From Thinopyrum elongatum (Eukaryota; Streptophyta; Magnoliopsida; Poales; Poaceae): a stretch of DNA of 64,000 bases. How positions within the stretch are numbered: the first letter of the stretch is position 1; every line of letters begins with the position of its first letter. Under the pieces are notes generated by a model. It ran no database searches, was not told where the DNA came from, and saw nothing but the letters and a program-made list of their open reading frames with translations. This document shows, one piece after another, positions 35,064 to 46,170 of this stretch. Made by a program: the position numbers and the translations under genes. Location: positions 48,917,375 through 48,981,374 of the forward strand of contig CM022298.1 in NCBI GenBank assembly GCA_011799875.1, read 5' to 3'.

Positions 35064-35511
35064 GGCACTGTTTGGATACTCTAACTTAGCTAGAGGTTAG
35101 AGTTTGTTTCTAGCTCATGACAGTTAAAAGGGAGAGAGAGAGAGATTGGTGGAATAGTTGATTGTATTGCTTGAGCCTCGTGGGCATATATATAGGAGTA
35201 CATGGTCATCTTGGAGTACAAGTCAAGGTAGAATAAATCCTACGCTATCCTACGTTTCCTAAATAACAATGATACTAAACAATGACTAACCCTGAACTAA
35301 CTCTAGCCAAAGAGGTGTTTGGATGACTGTGTTAGATTGACAATAAATACACTAGGAGAACTAGCCCCAATCAGCACCTCTTGGGTGGGATAGTTGTTTT
35401 GGGTGGGTTTGACGAAACTAGCTCAAACTAGCCCTCATGTTTGGATACTCTATGGCTATTTGAGCCCAAACTAGCTCAAACTAAATCTAACCCATGGATC
35501 CAAACAGGGCC
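35064..35511. mobile_element. MITE with GGCCCTGTTTGGAT ends
   Basis: Left end GGCACTGTTTGGATACTCTA at 35,064; right end, reverse complemented, GGCCCTGTTTGGATCCATGG at 35,511. AAT flanks both sides (35,061-35,063 and 35,512-35,514). The ends resemble PIF/Harbinger-like or hAT-like MITEs of grasses. The middle (about 35,110-35,330) holds unrelated sequence, with a GAGAGA run, that may be a nested LTR fragment. Confidence 0.6.
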
Positions 35512-35604
35512 AATAACTAGTGTACTTAGACCTGCACAATACATGTTTGAATGACTACATTTGCTTGTTTTTAAATATTAGGCCTGTTGCAGTTAATAAC
35601 ACAC

Positions 35605-37118
35605 ATTTCCACTTCTTGTTTTTAAATATTAGGTTTTTAACAATTTGGTCTTGCACATGTAGGTCCTGCTGTATGGGGAAATGAGTTGTCCATGAATATC
35701 AGTCAAGTCAGGAAACTCAGAAAGATTGTTAGGATAAATAAATTAGCGACAAAAAACAACAAGATCTTTGTATGCACGATGAAGAAGACATCAGTTCACT
35801 ACAAGATGGTACTAACTATTATACCTTGCCTTTTTTTATTCCTTTGCCCCATTTCCAATATAGAGAAGATATTTATGCACATCCTTGTTTTCAGGCCTTT
35901 CCAAAGCAGTTCACTGATGATTACCTCTCAAACCACCTATATGGTCAGGTGGCAAGGAAGGTTTTTATACAACACCCACGGTTCAATATTGAAGTGTTTC
36001 TGAAGAGGACGAAGGATGGACGGTCAATCGTCCACAGGCACTGGCCTAAAGTTGCAAAGACCTTCAACATCAATGAAGGCTCAATATTCACCTTCCGCTT
36101 CAGCAGTTTTTCAGATTAGATGCATCTGTCTATGTAGCATCTATGATGCTAATTTCGATAGGTTATAGATGTTGCATGTGAAAATTGGTGCTGGTACAGT
36201 TGTGTAATAGGGTAGCTGAGTGCTGAAGCTATATGATGTTGTACTCTGATGTATTTCAATTATGAAATCATGCTTCCTTAATATGGAAATGAAATATATT
36301 GTGTGCTTAATATGAAATGGCAAATAGATTAATAAATTGATTATTAATAATATGGCAATTAGCATGCTAATTGGGTTTTTCTATTGTAAACGGTTATTGA
36401 GAAAACACCGTGGGCGATGACCTCAGACATCGCACACAGTTTCTAGGAATAAACCGTGTTGGATCAATGAACAATCACACACGACATTCTCTTGAAAACT
36501 GTTTGCGTTAGGCCACCTTGCGCAAACGTTTACCACATAAAAAGTGTGTGTGATGGACAGCCTTTGCCACACGGTTTCTTCTACGCACCGTGTGTGATGC
36601 ATTCAATAACGCAAACGATAAAATTGTTAATATCGTGTGCAATTGCAACGCGATCACAAACGATTTAATGAGGAAAATTATGTGTGATGTACGTGCGAAC
36701 GGAAACGTTTTCTTTAGAGTGACTGTGTGGGATGTATATACGAACGGAAACGTACTTCTTGGATTAACTGCGTGGGATGTATATACTAACGGAAACGTAT
36801 TCCTTCGATTGACTGTGTGGAATACGAACGGAAACGTTTAGCGGGGACTGACTGTGTGGGATGTACTTACGACCGGAAACGATTGCATGTATAATTGTAT
36901 TTTTTTAGCACAACTGTACGTATAACCATATTTGATCGCTCGCCGGTCGCACACGACCTCATTTTGCCGAGCGTGCGTGCCAGGAGGGCATATCCCCGAC
37001 GATTTCTGGGTCGTGTGGGAAGGACCCCCCTATCGCAGTCACTCACTAGGCGACGGTTCAGAACGCCGTCGCGGAAAGGGGTTAAAAACCGTTTGTATAG
37101 CACCTCGCTGTACCAGTG
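35605..37118. repeat. Right inverted arm of the CACTG element
   Basis: Imperfect reverse complement of 24,612-25,855. It contains the B3-like exons, then five or more CGAACGGAAACG-type repeats between 36,690 and 36,885, each next to GTGTGGGATGTA, and then the terminal region GGAAGGACCCCCCTATCGCA (37,019-37,038) through CCAGTG at 37,118. The repeats look like subterminal binding-site arrays. Confidence 0.75.
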
Positions 37119-37121
37119 ATT

Positions 37122-37734
37122 GTATTGAACATCAAAGAGAGAGAAGAAGCAATCTAGCTACTAGCTATGGAACCCTAGGTCTGTGGTAAACTACTCACGC
37201 TTCATCGGAAGGGCAGCAAGGTTGATGTAGAGGCCATCCGTGATTGAATCCCCCTCTGGCAGAGTACCGGAAATGGCCCCAAGATGGGATCTCACGAGAA
37301 CAGAAGCTTGCGTGGCGGAAACGTATTTTTGTGGACGCTTCTGCTTTTTGGGGAATATTTTAGAATATATAGAGGTGGAATTAGGGTTGAAGGACCTTCG
37401 AGGGGCCCACAAGCCAGGGGCGCCCCCCCTAGGGCGCGCCCTAGAGGCTTGTGGCCTCCTCGGGACACCTATGGCCCTCTCCCCAAGTCTCCTGAGTGTC
37501 TTCTGGTCCAAGAAAAATCATCGTAAAGTTTTATTCTGTTTGGACTGCGTTTGATATTGCTTTTCTGTAAAAGTCAAAAACAAAGAAAAAACAGAAACTG
37601 GCACTGGGCTCTAGGTTAATAAGTTAGTCCCAAAAATAATATAAAATAGCATATTAATGCATATAAAACATCCAAGATGGATAATATAATAACATGGAAC
37701 AATCAAAAATTATAGATACGTTGGAGACGTATCA
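37122..37734. mobile_element. Truncated LTR, same family as the solo LTR
   Basis: Collinear with about 32,773-33,386, from GTATTGA.CATCAAAGAGAG to the end GGAGACGTATCA at 37,734. The first half of the LTR is missing where it meets the CACTG element end at 37,118. I found no matching LTR part on the left flank of that element, so a simple insertion into the LTR is not supported. Confidence 0.8.
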
Positions 37735-37790
37735 GTTATCACCTGCCAGCTCTCAAGGAATTCCAGCATCATACGATTTTCCAAGGATTT

Positions 37791-38425
37791 AAACGGTTGC
37801 ATCATGCATGCCACTGAGGTACTTTCGCCCGTTGGAGGCAGGGCATGCCCCTCCCTTTCTGTACAAGGCCTACTCATGCCACAAGGACATCCCAAAGGAT
37901 TTTCCATGCCGCTTCCAGGCATGATTTCATGTGCCGCTTTGCAGATCTGCAATTTCCGGTGATGAAACCCTAGGAGAGCAATAAATGTCTCAAATATTGC
38001 ACACGGGTCAGAAAAATGCAGGGGCCTGCCACGGGTCGTGCGATGGCCTCCTTTGAGAGCACGAGAAGTTTTGAGGCTAACGAAGCAACATGACCCGCAC
38101 TTGCTACACAAACGGTTGCATCAAGCATGCCACCGACGTACTTTCGCCCCCGGTGGCATGGCATGCCCCTCCCTTGTCTGCACAAGGCCTACGCAAGCTG
38201 CAAGGACATCACAAAGGATTTTCCATGCCGCTTCCATGCATGATTTCATGTGCCCTCCTACAGATCTGCAATATCCGGCGAAGAAACCCTAGCAGAGCAA
38301 TAAATGTCTCAAATATTGCACGCTTGCCCGAAAAATGTGGCGGCCTGGCATGTGACATGCGATGGCCTCCTTTGAGAGCACGAGAAGTTTTGGGGCCAAT
38401 GAAGCAACAGGCCCCACACTTCCTG
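37791..38425. repeat. Tandem dimer, period 319 bp
   Basis: AAACGGTTGCATCA occurs at 37,791 and 38,110. Each is followed by GCATGCCAC, TACTTTCGCCC, CAAGGCCTAC, AAAGGATTTTCCATGCCGCT, GCAATAAATGTCTCAAATAT and GATGGCCTCCTTTGAGAGCA in the same order. A third unit starts near 38,422 but diverges at once. It could be a satellite fragment or a local duplication. No gene is supported in it. Confidence 0.85.
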
Positions 38426-38650
38426 CACAAACCGGACACATTCCCTCTCGATACCCATAGACTAGCTCGAAGATGGTGCGGTTTTCAAGCGGCCTCAGGG
38501 GAGGCTTATTCGAAAAGCGCCTGAACTTTTTATCATACCCTACAAGGGCACGGCCAGGATTAGTCCCGGTTCAAATGGGACCTCTAGCCCCGGTTGGTGA
38601 TACCAACCGGGACTAAAGGGGTTGCGGCAGGCTGGGGCCCCTGCGAGCCC

Positions 38651-38773
38651 CTTTAGTCCCGGTTGGATATACCAACCGAGACTAAAGGTCTATCTTTAGT
38701 CCCGGTGGGTGATACCAACCGGGACTAAAGATAGACCTTTAGTCCTGGTTGGTATATCCAACCGGGACTAAAG
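38651..38773. repeat. Near-perfect 123-bp palindrome of CACTA hairpin units
   Basis: The left arm from 38,651 (CTTTAGTCCCGGTTGGATAT onward) and the right arm ending at 38,773 are almost exact reverse complements over about 60 bp each, centred near 38,712. Each arm itself contains a smaller palindrome, GGTTGGATATACCAACC, so nested hairpins are possible in DNA or RNA. Confidence 0.9.
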
Positions 38774-39136
38774 TCTTCCCTATATAAAGCTGCTTCATCC
38801 AGCCCGAGCCCAAGCTTTCTCTCCTCTCTGTTTCCTTCCCCAAGCTCGAGTTCATCCCCCATTTTGGCAAGATTTGTCAAGATTGGAGGCACCCCATCTA
38901 TCCAAGGCTTCTAAAAGGTTAGCAACTTCATCCTTTCATCTCTCATTGCTAGTTTAGCTCGTTTCATGCTCTATAAGTATAGTGATTTGTGGTTTTTAGG
39001 TTGGGAGTAATTATGTGGGATTTTATTTGATTTATATGCAATTTGAGCTCAAATTAACTTCTTAGTTTGCATATGTGTAGGTGTGGTTTACTTAGTGCCT
39101 TCCCGTCCCCGTCCTTACTGCCGTCGATCGCCCACA

Positions 39137-39771
39137 TCGTCTCACTCGGTGCATTCGGTTCATTCGGTTTACATGGTTCAGTTTATATAGTTCTTCGGTT
39201 TGTACGGTATTAATACTTCGGTAAATATGGTATGGAATTAAAATATGGTTCGGTTTCGGTATGTACCAAATTATTTCGGTTTGGTTTCGGTATATACCAT
39301 AATAACCAAAGTTCACGCGAATTTGAGAATGAAGTAATAATAATTTATAAAAATTTACAACTCAAAACACATACTATTTTACACAATTAGTATATAACTA
39401 TATATTTAAGGATATATACATGCATGAATTCATACCTTGGTGGTTATGGACGTGCTTAACATTTTTTTTAGGGAAAAATGACTATGTTACACGAAAAATG
39501 TACGCGCTTGTTAGGCAATCCAGCTCATGTACAAGAAAAATGACAACTCATATGGTTGTTTGCCTCAAGAAATATAAACATATTTTTTTACTTCGGTTTA
39601 ATCGGTTAACCGTTCGGTTTTTGGGTATATACCATAAAAACGAAAGTTCAAAATAGTATGATAAGTTCATACCATACCAAAACCAGAAACCATAAAAACC
39701 GTAAAATTGGTTCGGTTTGGTTTATTTCCGGTATGGTTTTTCGGTTCGGTTTCAAAATGCACAGAGTGCCA
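39137..39771. mobile_element. Small DNA transposon inserted in the CACTA remnant
   Basis: Sequence absent from the homologous part of the complete element (23,990-24,060 region). The ends CACTCGGTGCATT (about 39,143) and, reverse complemented, CACTCTGTGCATT (about 39,771) form an imperfect inverted repeat. The interior is AT-rich with many TTCGGTT / AACCGAA motifs. Flanks CATCGTCT and CATCATCC match at 6 of 8 bases, suggestive of an 8-bp target duplication as in hAT elements. No transposase. Confidence 0.45.
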
Positions 39772-39908
39772 TCATCCCGTCGACGGCACCCCCTTGGTGA
39801 GCCTCCTGTTCTGATTCTTTTTGAAAGAAAAAAAATCTTATTTGTATAATTTAGATAGTTACTTGTATAATTTTCTTACTTGTATGATTGTTTGTTATAT
39901 ATAGTGCC

Positions 39909-40352
39909 ATGGTTTTGATATCCGTCCCCGTCGGCCCTCGTCCGGTTTATGATTTGGATGTGGTATATTATCTTTTATAACTATTTATTTCATTTCATGT
40001 TTATGACAATTATGCCCATCAAGTTGACATAGACATTTTTATCTAGGAGGTGTGTGAACCGGAAATTGCAACCGACCCTCTTGTCGAGAAGTTAAATTTA
40101 GTTGAAAACTAAAATGATTATTTGAAAGAAAAATTGAAAAGAATTGAAGAAGAGAAGATGAAATTGGAGTTGTATGTTTCCGATGTCGTCGATGATCACA
40201 AGATCAAGATGGATGCAATGTGCTTGAAGATTAGAAAGATTAGAAAATATGCCATTAATAAAGAGGCTTGGTATCATTATGATGTTGGATCAATTATTAC
40301 CTTAGTTGCGATTTTGATCGCATTTGTTGTTGCATTTAAATGCTTTAGATAG
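39909..40352 (+). pseudogene. Small CACTA gene: coiled coil plus C-terminal membrane segment (second copy)
   Basis: Exon 1 39,909-39,962 encodes 'MVLISVPVGPRPVYDLDV', donor GTATATTATC. Exon 2 40,047-40,352 after TTTATCTAG starts 'EVCEPEIATDPLVEKLNLV'. A TAA near 40,110 (likely from GAA) interrupts it. It continues 'EKLKRIEEEKMKLELYVSD', 'DDHKIKMDAMCLKIRKIRK' and the hydrophobic 'SIITLVAILIAFVVAF' next to the C-terminus 'KCFR'. Same exon structure, length (about 119 residues) and position 5' of TNP2 as at 23,440-23,888. Confidence 0.6.
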
Positions 40353-40487
40353 TTATATATTGTTTTATGAGAAGTATGTATGAACTTTATGTATATATTT
40401 TTGCAGTAATAACATTTGGTCACTACTCTAGTTTGGTTTTAATGTGATGAACATGTATTAATTTGGTCACTTCGATGTTGTGTAATG

Positions 40488-43400
40488 AAGATGAGCCGGC
40501 AATGGGTGTACGATGACCGACGCTCTCCCGAGTTCATTAATGGCGTGCATAATTTTATGTGTGTGGCTGAGGCAAACAAGCGGAATGGTTTTATGTGTTA
40601 TCCATGTGGTGTCTGTAAGAAAACTAAGGATTACTCTACCTCAAAAATCCTTCACAACCACCTGCTCCAGTCCGGTTTCATGTCTGGCTATAACTGTTGG
40701 ACCAAGCATGGAGAAAGAGGGGTTATAATGTAAAACAATGAAGAAGAAGAGGATGATGACAACTATCCTAGGTTCCCTGAATACGATGGTACTATAATGG
40801 GGGAAGCTGAAGAAGAGGCATCAGATGAGCCCGCTGATGATCTTGGTCGGGCCATTGTTGATGCAAAGAGAAACTTCAAAAGTGAAAAGCAGAGGTTGAA
40901 GTTGGAGCGCATGTTAGAGGATCACAAAAAACTGTTGTACCCAAATTGCGAAGATGACAAGAAAAAGTTGGGTACCACACTGGAATTGCTGCAACAGAAG
41001 GCAGAGAATGGTGTATCTGACAAGGTATTTGAAAAGTTGCTGAAAAAGATATAGAAGATGCTTCCGAAGGATAACGAATTGCCCGACAGTACGTACGAAG
41101 CAAAGAAGCTTGTATGCCCTCTAGTATTAAAGGTGCAGAAGATACATGCATGCCCTAATGACTGCATCCTCTACCGTGGTGAGGAGTGCGAGAATTTGAA
41201 TGCATGTCTGGTATGCGGTGCAATGCGCTATAAGATCAGCCGCGATGACTCTGGTGATGTTGTGGGCGAGCGCCCAAGGAAGAGGGTTCCTGCCAAGGTG
41301 ATGTGGTATGCTCCTATAATACCACGATTGAAACGTTTGTTCCAAAAAAGAGCATGCCAAGTTGTTGCGATGGCACAAAGAAGACTGCAAGAAAGACGCG
41401 ATGTTGAGATAACCCGCTGATGGGTTGCAGTGGAGAAAAATCGTGAGAAAGTTCCCGGACTTTGCAGATGATGCAAGGAACTTATGGATTGGTATAAGTA
41501 CAGATGGCATGACTCCTTTTGGGGAGCAGAGCTGCAGTCATAGCACCTGGCCTGTGACTCTATGTATCTATAACCTTCCTCCTTGGTTGTGCATGAAGCG
41601 GCAGTTCATTATGATGCCAGTGCTCATCTAAGGCCCTAAGCAACCCGACAACAACATTGATGTGTACCTAAGGCCATTAGTTGAAGAACTTTTACAGTTG
41701 TGGGATAAAAAAGGTGTACGCGTGTGGGATGAGCACAAACAGTAGGAATTTGACCGACGAGCATTGCTGTTTGTAACCATCAATGATTGGCCTGCTCTTA
41801 GTAACCTTTCAGGACAGACAAACAAGGGATACAATGCATGCACGCACTGTTTAGATGAGACTGAAAGTATATATTTGGATAAATGTAAGAAGAATGTGTA
41901 CCCTGGACATCGTCAATTTCTTCTGATCAGAAATCTCTTAAGAAAGAAAGGCAAGCATTTCAAAGGTGAGGCAGATCACCGGAAGAAGCCTGGCCACCAT
42001 ACTGGCGATGGTATATTTGATATGGTCAAGGATTTAAAAGTAATCTTTGGAAAGGATCCTAGCGGACAATCTGTTCCGAATGACGCTGACGGACATGCAC
42101 CCATGTGGAAGAAGAAATGTATATTTTGGGAGCTACCCTATTGAAAAGTCCTAGAGGTCCGCTCAGCAATTGACGTATTGCACGTGACGGAGAATCTTTG
42201 CGTGAACATGTTAGGCTTCTTGGGTGTGTATGGGAAGACAAAATATACACCGGAGGCACGGGAGGACCAGCAACGTATGAACGAAAAAGACGGCATGCAT
42301 CCAAAGCAGTATCAAGGTCCTGCCAGCTACGCTCTTACCAAAGAAGAGAAGAAAATCTTTTTTGAATGCCTGAGCAGTTTGAAGGTCCCGTCTGGCTTCT
42401 CGTCGAATATAAAGGGAATAATAAATATTGCAGAGAAAAAATTCCAAAACCTAAAGTCTCATGACTGCCATGTGATTATGACGCAATTACTTCCGGTTGC
42501 ATTGAGGGGGCTTCTACCGCAAAATGTTCGATTAGCCATTGTGAAGCTATGTGCATTCCTCAATGCAATTTCTCAAAAGGTAATCGATCCAGGTTACAGA
42601 ATGATTTGGTCCAGTGTCTTGTCAGTTTCGAATTGGTGCTCCCACCACCCTTCTTCAATATTATGACGCACGTCCTAATTCACCTAGTCGAAGAGATTAC
42701 CATTCTGGGTCCTGTATTTCTATAAAATATGTTCCCCTTTGAGAGGTTCATGGGAGTCTTAAAAAAATATGTTCATAACCGTGCTAGGCCAGAAGGAAGC
42801 ATCTCCAAGGGCTATGGAACAGAGGAGGTTATTGAGTTTTGTGTTCACTTTATTCCTGACCTTAAGCCGATTGGTGTTCCTCGATCACGACATGAGGCGA
42901 GACTGAGTGGAAAAGGCACGCTAGGAAAGAAAGCAGTAATAAGTATGGCTGGCATTCTTTCACTCAAGCACACTACACAGTTCTATAAAATTCCACCTTG
43001 GTGGCTCCATATATCGAGGAACACATGGATATTTTCACGCTCCAAGAACCTGGAGCAGTCTGACTCCTGAATTAAACGTACACACATGGCGACTTTCGGC
43101 GGTTGGTTGCAAACGCATCTCATGAATAACACCACTGTTGGAGATGAGATGTACTTGTTGGCCAGGTCACCATCTTCGACTATATTGACTTTCATAGGGT
43201 ACAAGATAAATGGGAATACATTTTACACGATCGTCCAAGATAAAAAAAGACCACCAACCAAAACAGTGGTGTCCGCTTTGATGCAACAAACAACAATAGG
43301 GAAAAGGACACATATTATGCTTACATAGAGGAGATATGGGGACTTGACTATGGACGTTCTTTTAAGGTCCCTTTGTTTCGGTGCAAATGGATCAATCTGA

Positions 43401-43731
43401 AAGCAGGCGGGGTAAAGGTAGACACGCAGTACGGAATGACAATAGTGGATCTCAACAATCTTGGGTACACAGACGGACCATTCCTCCTAGCCAATGATGT
43501 GGCTCAGGTTTTCTATGCGAATGACATGTCTACCAAACCAAGAAAAAGAAAATATAAGGAAGAGAATACATAATACGATGAGCCAAAGCACCACATAGTT
43601 CTTTCAGGGAAAAGAACCATCATGGGAGTGGAGAACAAGACAAACATGTCAGAAGATTATAATTACTTTGATGAAATTCCTCCCTTCACAGTGAAGACTG
43701 ACCTAAGCATCCGGTTAAATGATGAAGATTC
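40488..43731 (+). pseudogene. TNP2-type transposase, heavily decayed
   Basis: Collinear with the minus-strand transposase at 20,009-23,263 but with many more lesions. Stops include TAA at 40,731, TAG at 41,052 and TAA near 41,416; there are frame losses near 41,345 and 42,590-42,730, and more toward the 3' end. Intact blocks include 'MSRQWVYDDRRSPEFINGV', 'YNLPPWLCMKRQFIMMPVL', 'NMLGFLGVYGKTKYTPEAR' and 'VDTQYGMTIVDLNNLGYTD'. The reading ends at 'NDED' without a stop, where the sequence changes to the copy B flank. It lies 136 bp after the small gene. Confidence 0.9.
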
Positions 43732-43887
43732 TCTTTTGGGAGCATCGTTTGTGGAGCAGCACTGGAAGTCAGAGGTAGGAGGTGGAGCGGCTTCGTCTTG
43801 CACGGAGCTTCGATGGAAATGTCAAGTCATGCCTGGCCGATAGGTGCTACGCTTTGTCGTGCCTGGTCGGCAGGTGCTACGCACGAC
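43732..43887. other. Flank joining the CACTA remnant to copy B
   Basis: These 156 bp belong neither to the CACTA remnant nor to the visible part of copy A. They contain a short imperfect repeat (GCCTGGCCGATAGGTGCTACG and GCCTGGTCGGCAGGTGCTACG, each given here in part). If the duplicated unit extends leftward, the copy A counterpart lies beyond the CACTA element at 1-115, outside the window. Confidence 0.6.
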
Positions 43888-43889
43888 AG

Positions 43890-44384
43890 ATCTTCCAGAG
43901 ACTTCAAGCTGTGTCGGCTGGTGATACTTGGCGGCATGGTGCTAAGGTGTACCGGCAGCGACCGTGACGTGCTTAGCAGTTCGCGCGCAGGGAGGTGGTG
44001 ACGTTGGGCGCCGTGGTGGCGTCGGCGGTAGCTAGACCAGGCAAGGATGATGTGCCAGTACAGCTCTGAAGATGGAGTGGTGGCAGTTGGCGGCGGCGGC
44101 CTCTGAGAGCGCGCCGGACCAGTGTGTGCCCCATACCCGGCAAGTGGCTTGGTTGGGGCCTCAGGTCGTAGATGTTAGGCTTGGCTTCGAGGTCTGTGGT
44201 ATTAGGCCCGGACTATCAGCATCTCTTCATCAACTGGATAGAAGTAGCGACAGATGTTGCCTAGACGGTGGCTTCAGACTTACTGTTGTATTTCTTTGTA
44301 ACGTCTTATGTGAATAACTAATAAAGTGGCTGCATGCATCGCCCAGATGCAGAGGCCGGGGGTTTTGCTACTTTTCTAAAACAA
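43890..44384 (+). mobile_element. Retroposon (LINE-like) 3' tail, copy B
   Basis: Counterpart of 118-610, with AATAAAGTGG near 44,320, ATGCAGAGGCCGGGGGT at about 44,347 and an A-rich tail (TAAAACAAAACAAAAC) in place of the A-run in copy A. Confidence 0.6.
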
Positions 44385-46170
44385 AACAAAACACCAAACC
44401 ACACCTTGTTTCGTTTCTCTTATTTATTTGATAACCTGCTGTTTCTTTATTCTGCATGGGATATATAGCAGATGTTCATGTTCACCATAGGTCTATGGTT
44501 GTATTTTACAGAAATCATTTGCTCTCTACTTCAATAACTACAGAAAATATATATATATTACAAAACTATTGTGACTGAACAAGGAAAATACAAAGATTAT
44601 GACCAGTAATATTGAGTTCGAATCTGACTTTGCTAACGTACAGGTACACACAATGTAAACCATCCTAAACTTGATATGCACATGTGCCACGACGCAAGTC
44701 ATAAACTTTATACACACATATGAGCTGAGCATGTATATGTATCTTTCACCCTACTTGAGTACTTTAAAATAATCCAAATATCACAAACACCCCATGAATA
44801 TATTGCTGTAAAAAAACATCCCATGGATAATATATTAGAATATTATTAGAACAGATTTTCTATGGTGCATCTTACAACTGTAGAGGGAGAAGTAGTATAT
44901 AATTAACCTAATCATTTAATTTGTATGGTATAATGGAGAATTTTCAACCGGCCATTTTCTTTTGGTAACCGCACTCCAGGCCCTTGCAGACACAACAATC
45001 GATTGCCACACCTCGTCGTCCTAGCTTGGACGTATACAAACCTAGCTGCTACCGTGCTATTCCGCACAACACCTCGGCATTAATTTTGGAGTGGACTTTC
45101 TATAAACCATAGTGTGTTATTTGTAAAAGGAAACATGATATATGTACAACCCTCTGTCTATATTATCCAGCTTCAAAACAAGATCTGTGCTATCTCACTA
45201 TCATCACTTCATAGAAACTTCTCGTTTCTATCTCTCCCAAAAAATATAATCTATAAACTTGAAAATTTTATGTTCAAAATAACAATACGACCACAATGTG
45301 CAGAAATATTTTGGAATTTTGGTGCATCACAAATATATAAGATCATACTTCTCTGAATAAGCCATATCGTTTTGTATTTATGTTGCAAGGAAACACATTG
45401 TTTACAGATTGTAGTTTGAATGTATTTAAAGTTCAGGTATTTTTTTTTATCTGAGAAATGAAAGAAGAAAGTTGTGCTAGATGGTTGTGGCTAGGTACAG
45501 TCGTGTTCAGCCACACTTTTGTCCTATTCGTTAGAATGAATTAGTGATTTTCTTGTAATTTCATGCTGTTGTTTTGCTAGGACTGGTATGATGACAAGAA
45601 CAATGTCATATATCATATACATGCCCAAATAATCTTTAATACTGGCCCATATCCAGTTAGACAGGATTGCTATGAAAAGACCAAACTGGCGTTGTTTCTT
45701 TTCATTTTGTTAATTTGATGATCCATTTTTTATGCCGCATGTGGTATATACATAGAATATTTTCAAGTTCATCATGGATTTATAGTTATTTCTTTTAGAT
45801 GGCATTTGTTCTCTCTTTTAATATTTTTAGCAAGAAATATTACAAATATTTCATTTTGCGAGAAGAAATATTACGAATCTATTCTGAAGTGTACTAGCGA
45901 AATAAAAAGATTATGGCCTAGTAGTATTGATTTCGAATTATCTTATAACGTACAGGTACACTGTGAAGCATCATAAGTTTGATATGCACATGTGTGACAA
46001 GCAGCTACAGATATCTATACATATATATCTTCTTCTCCACTTTGATATTTCAGAATACTCCTAAACATTGCTCTTAGCATATTCCATACATCAGGCGAAT
46101 GTATATAACAATGTCAGAATAATCGTGAAGAGAACCTAATAATAGTGGCACTTTTGATCACATTTCTAGT
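44385..46170. other. AT-rich intergenic DNA, copy B
   Basis: Counterpart of 611-2,399, including the same pair of diverged direct repeats (about 44,428-44,800 and 45,708-46,075). No gene seen. Confidence 0.5.

Larger units (their letters stand above)
33914..36119 (+). pseudogene. Multi-exon gene of the CACTG element ending in a B3-like domain
   Basis: First exon 33,914-34,458: 'MCFSDDACETPPFPEIPIP', an acidic stretch 'VAAEEADDDD', TAG at 34,118-34,120, then, in the same frame, 'TWIEPFNQWARVFWHVADA' and a donor AA/GTGAGG. Later exons 35,663-35,808 ('MNISQVRKLRKIVRI', 'KIFVCTMKKTSVHYKM') and 35,895-36,119 ('FPKQFTDDYLSNHLYGQ', 'IVHRHWPKVAKTFNINEG') are joined in phase. The final exon ends at TAG 36,117-36,119, earlier than the left-arm copy. 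The B3 resemblance is by eye. The phase of exon 1 does not fit exon 35,663 directly, so an exon is missing or these are separate genes. An upstream CT-rich, CACACA-rich leader (33,735-33,800) fits a 5' UTR. Confidence 0.5.
24612..37118. mobile_element. CACTG-ended element with long inverted arms and B3-like coding segments
   Basis: Left end CACTGGTGCAGAG at 24,612; right end, reverse complemented, CACTGGTACAGCGAG from 37,118. The two ends remain related for over 1.2 kb (arms listed separately), far longer than usual CACTA terminal repeats. Each arm has a B3-like coding segment reading outwards. The interior has been rebuilt by a truncated CACTA copy, a tandem array, a solo LTR and MITEs. Flanking triplets are TAT (left) and ATT (right) and do not match, so boundaries or the single-element reading may be wrong. 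An alternative is two truncated copies in opposite orientation. Confidence 0.6.
38538..43731 (+). mobile_element. Right-truncated CACTA remnant, plus strand
   Basis: The likely left end is CCCTACAAGG at 38,538, a degraded CACTACAAG-type start, followed by dense TTTAGTCCCGGTTGG hairpins (38,560-38,773). Downstream, in the order seen in the complete element, come the small membrane-protein gene (39,909-40,352) and TNP2 (40,488-43,731). Homology to the complete element ends at the final TNP2 codon, so the second gene and right terminus are absent. Confidence 0.75.

Noticed and set aside
36590..36841. Open frame with repeated 'VWDVYTNGNV' at 36,590-36,841
   Set aside because: It is the translation of the GTGTGGGATGTA / AACGGAAACG subterminal repeats; not a protein gene.
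24612..37118. Mutator-like element interpretation of the long inverted arms
   Set aside because: No 9-bp target duplication at the ends, and CACTG termini fit the CACTA class better; kept as uncertain.
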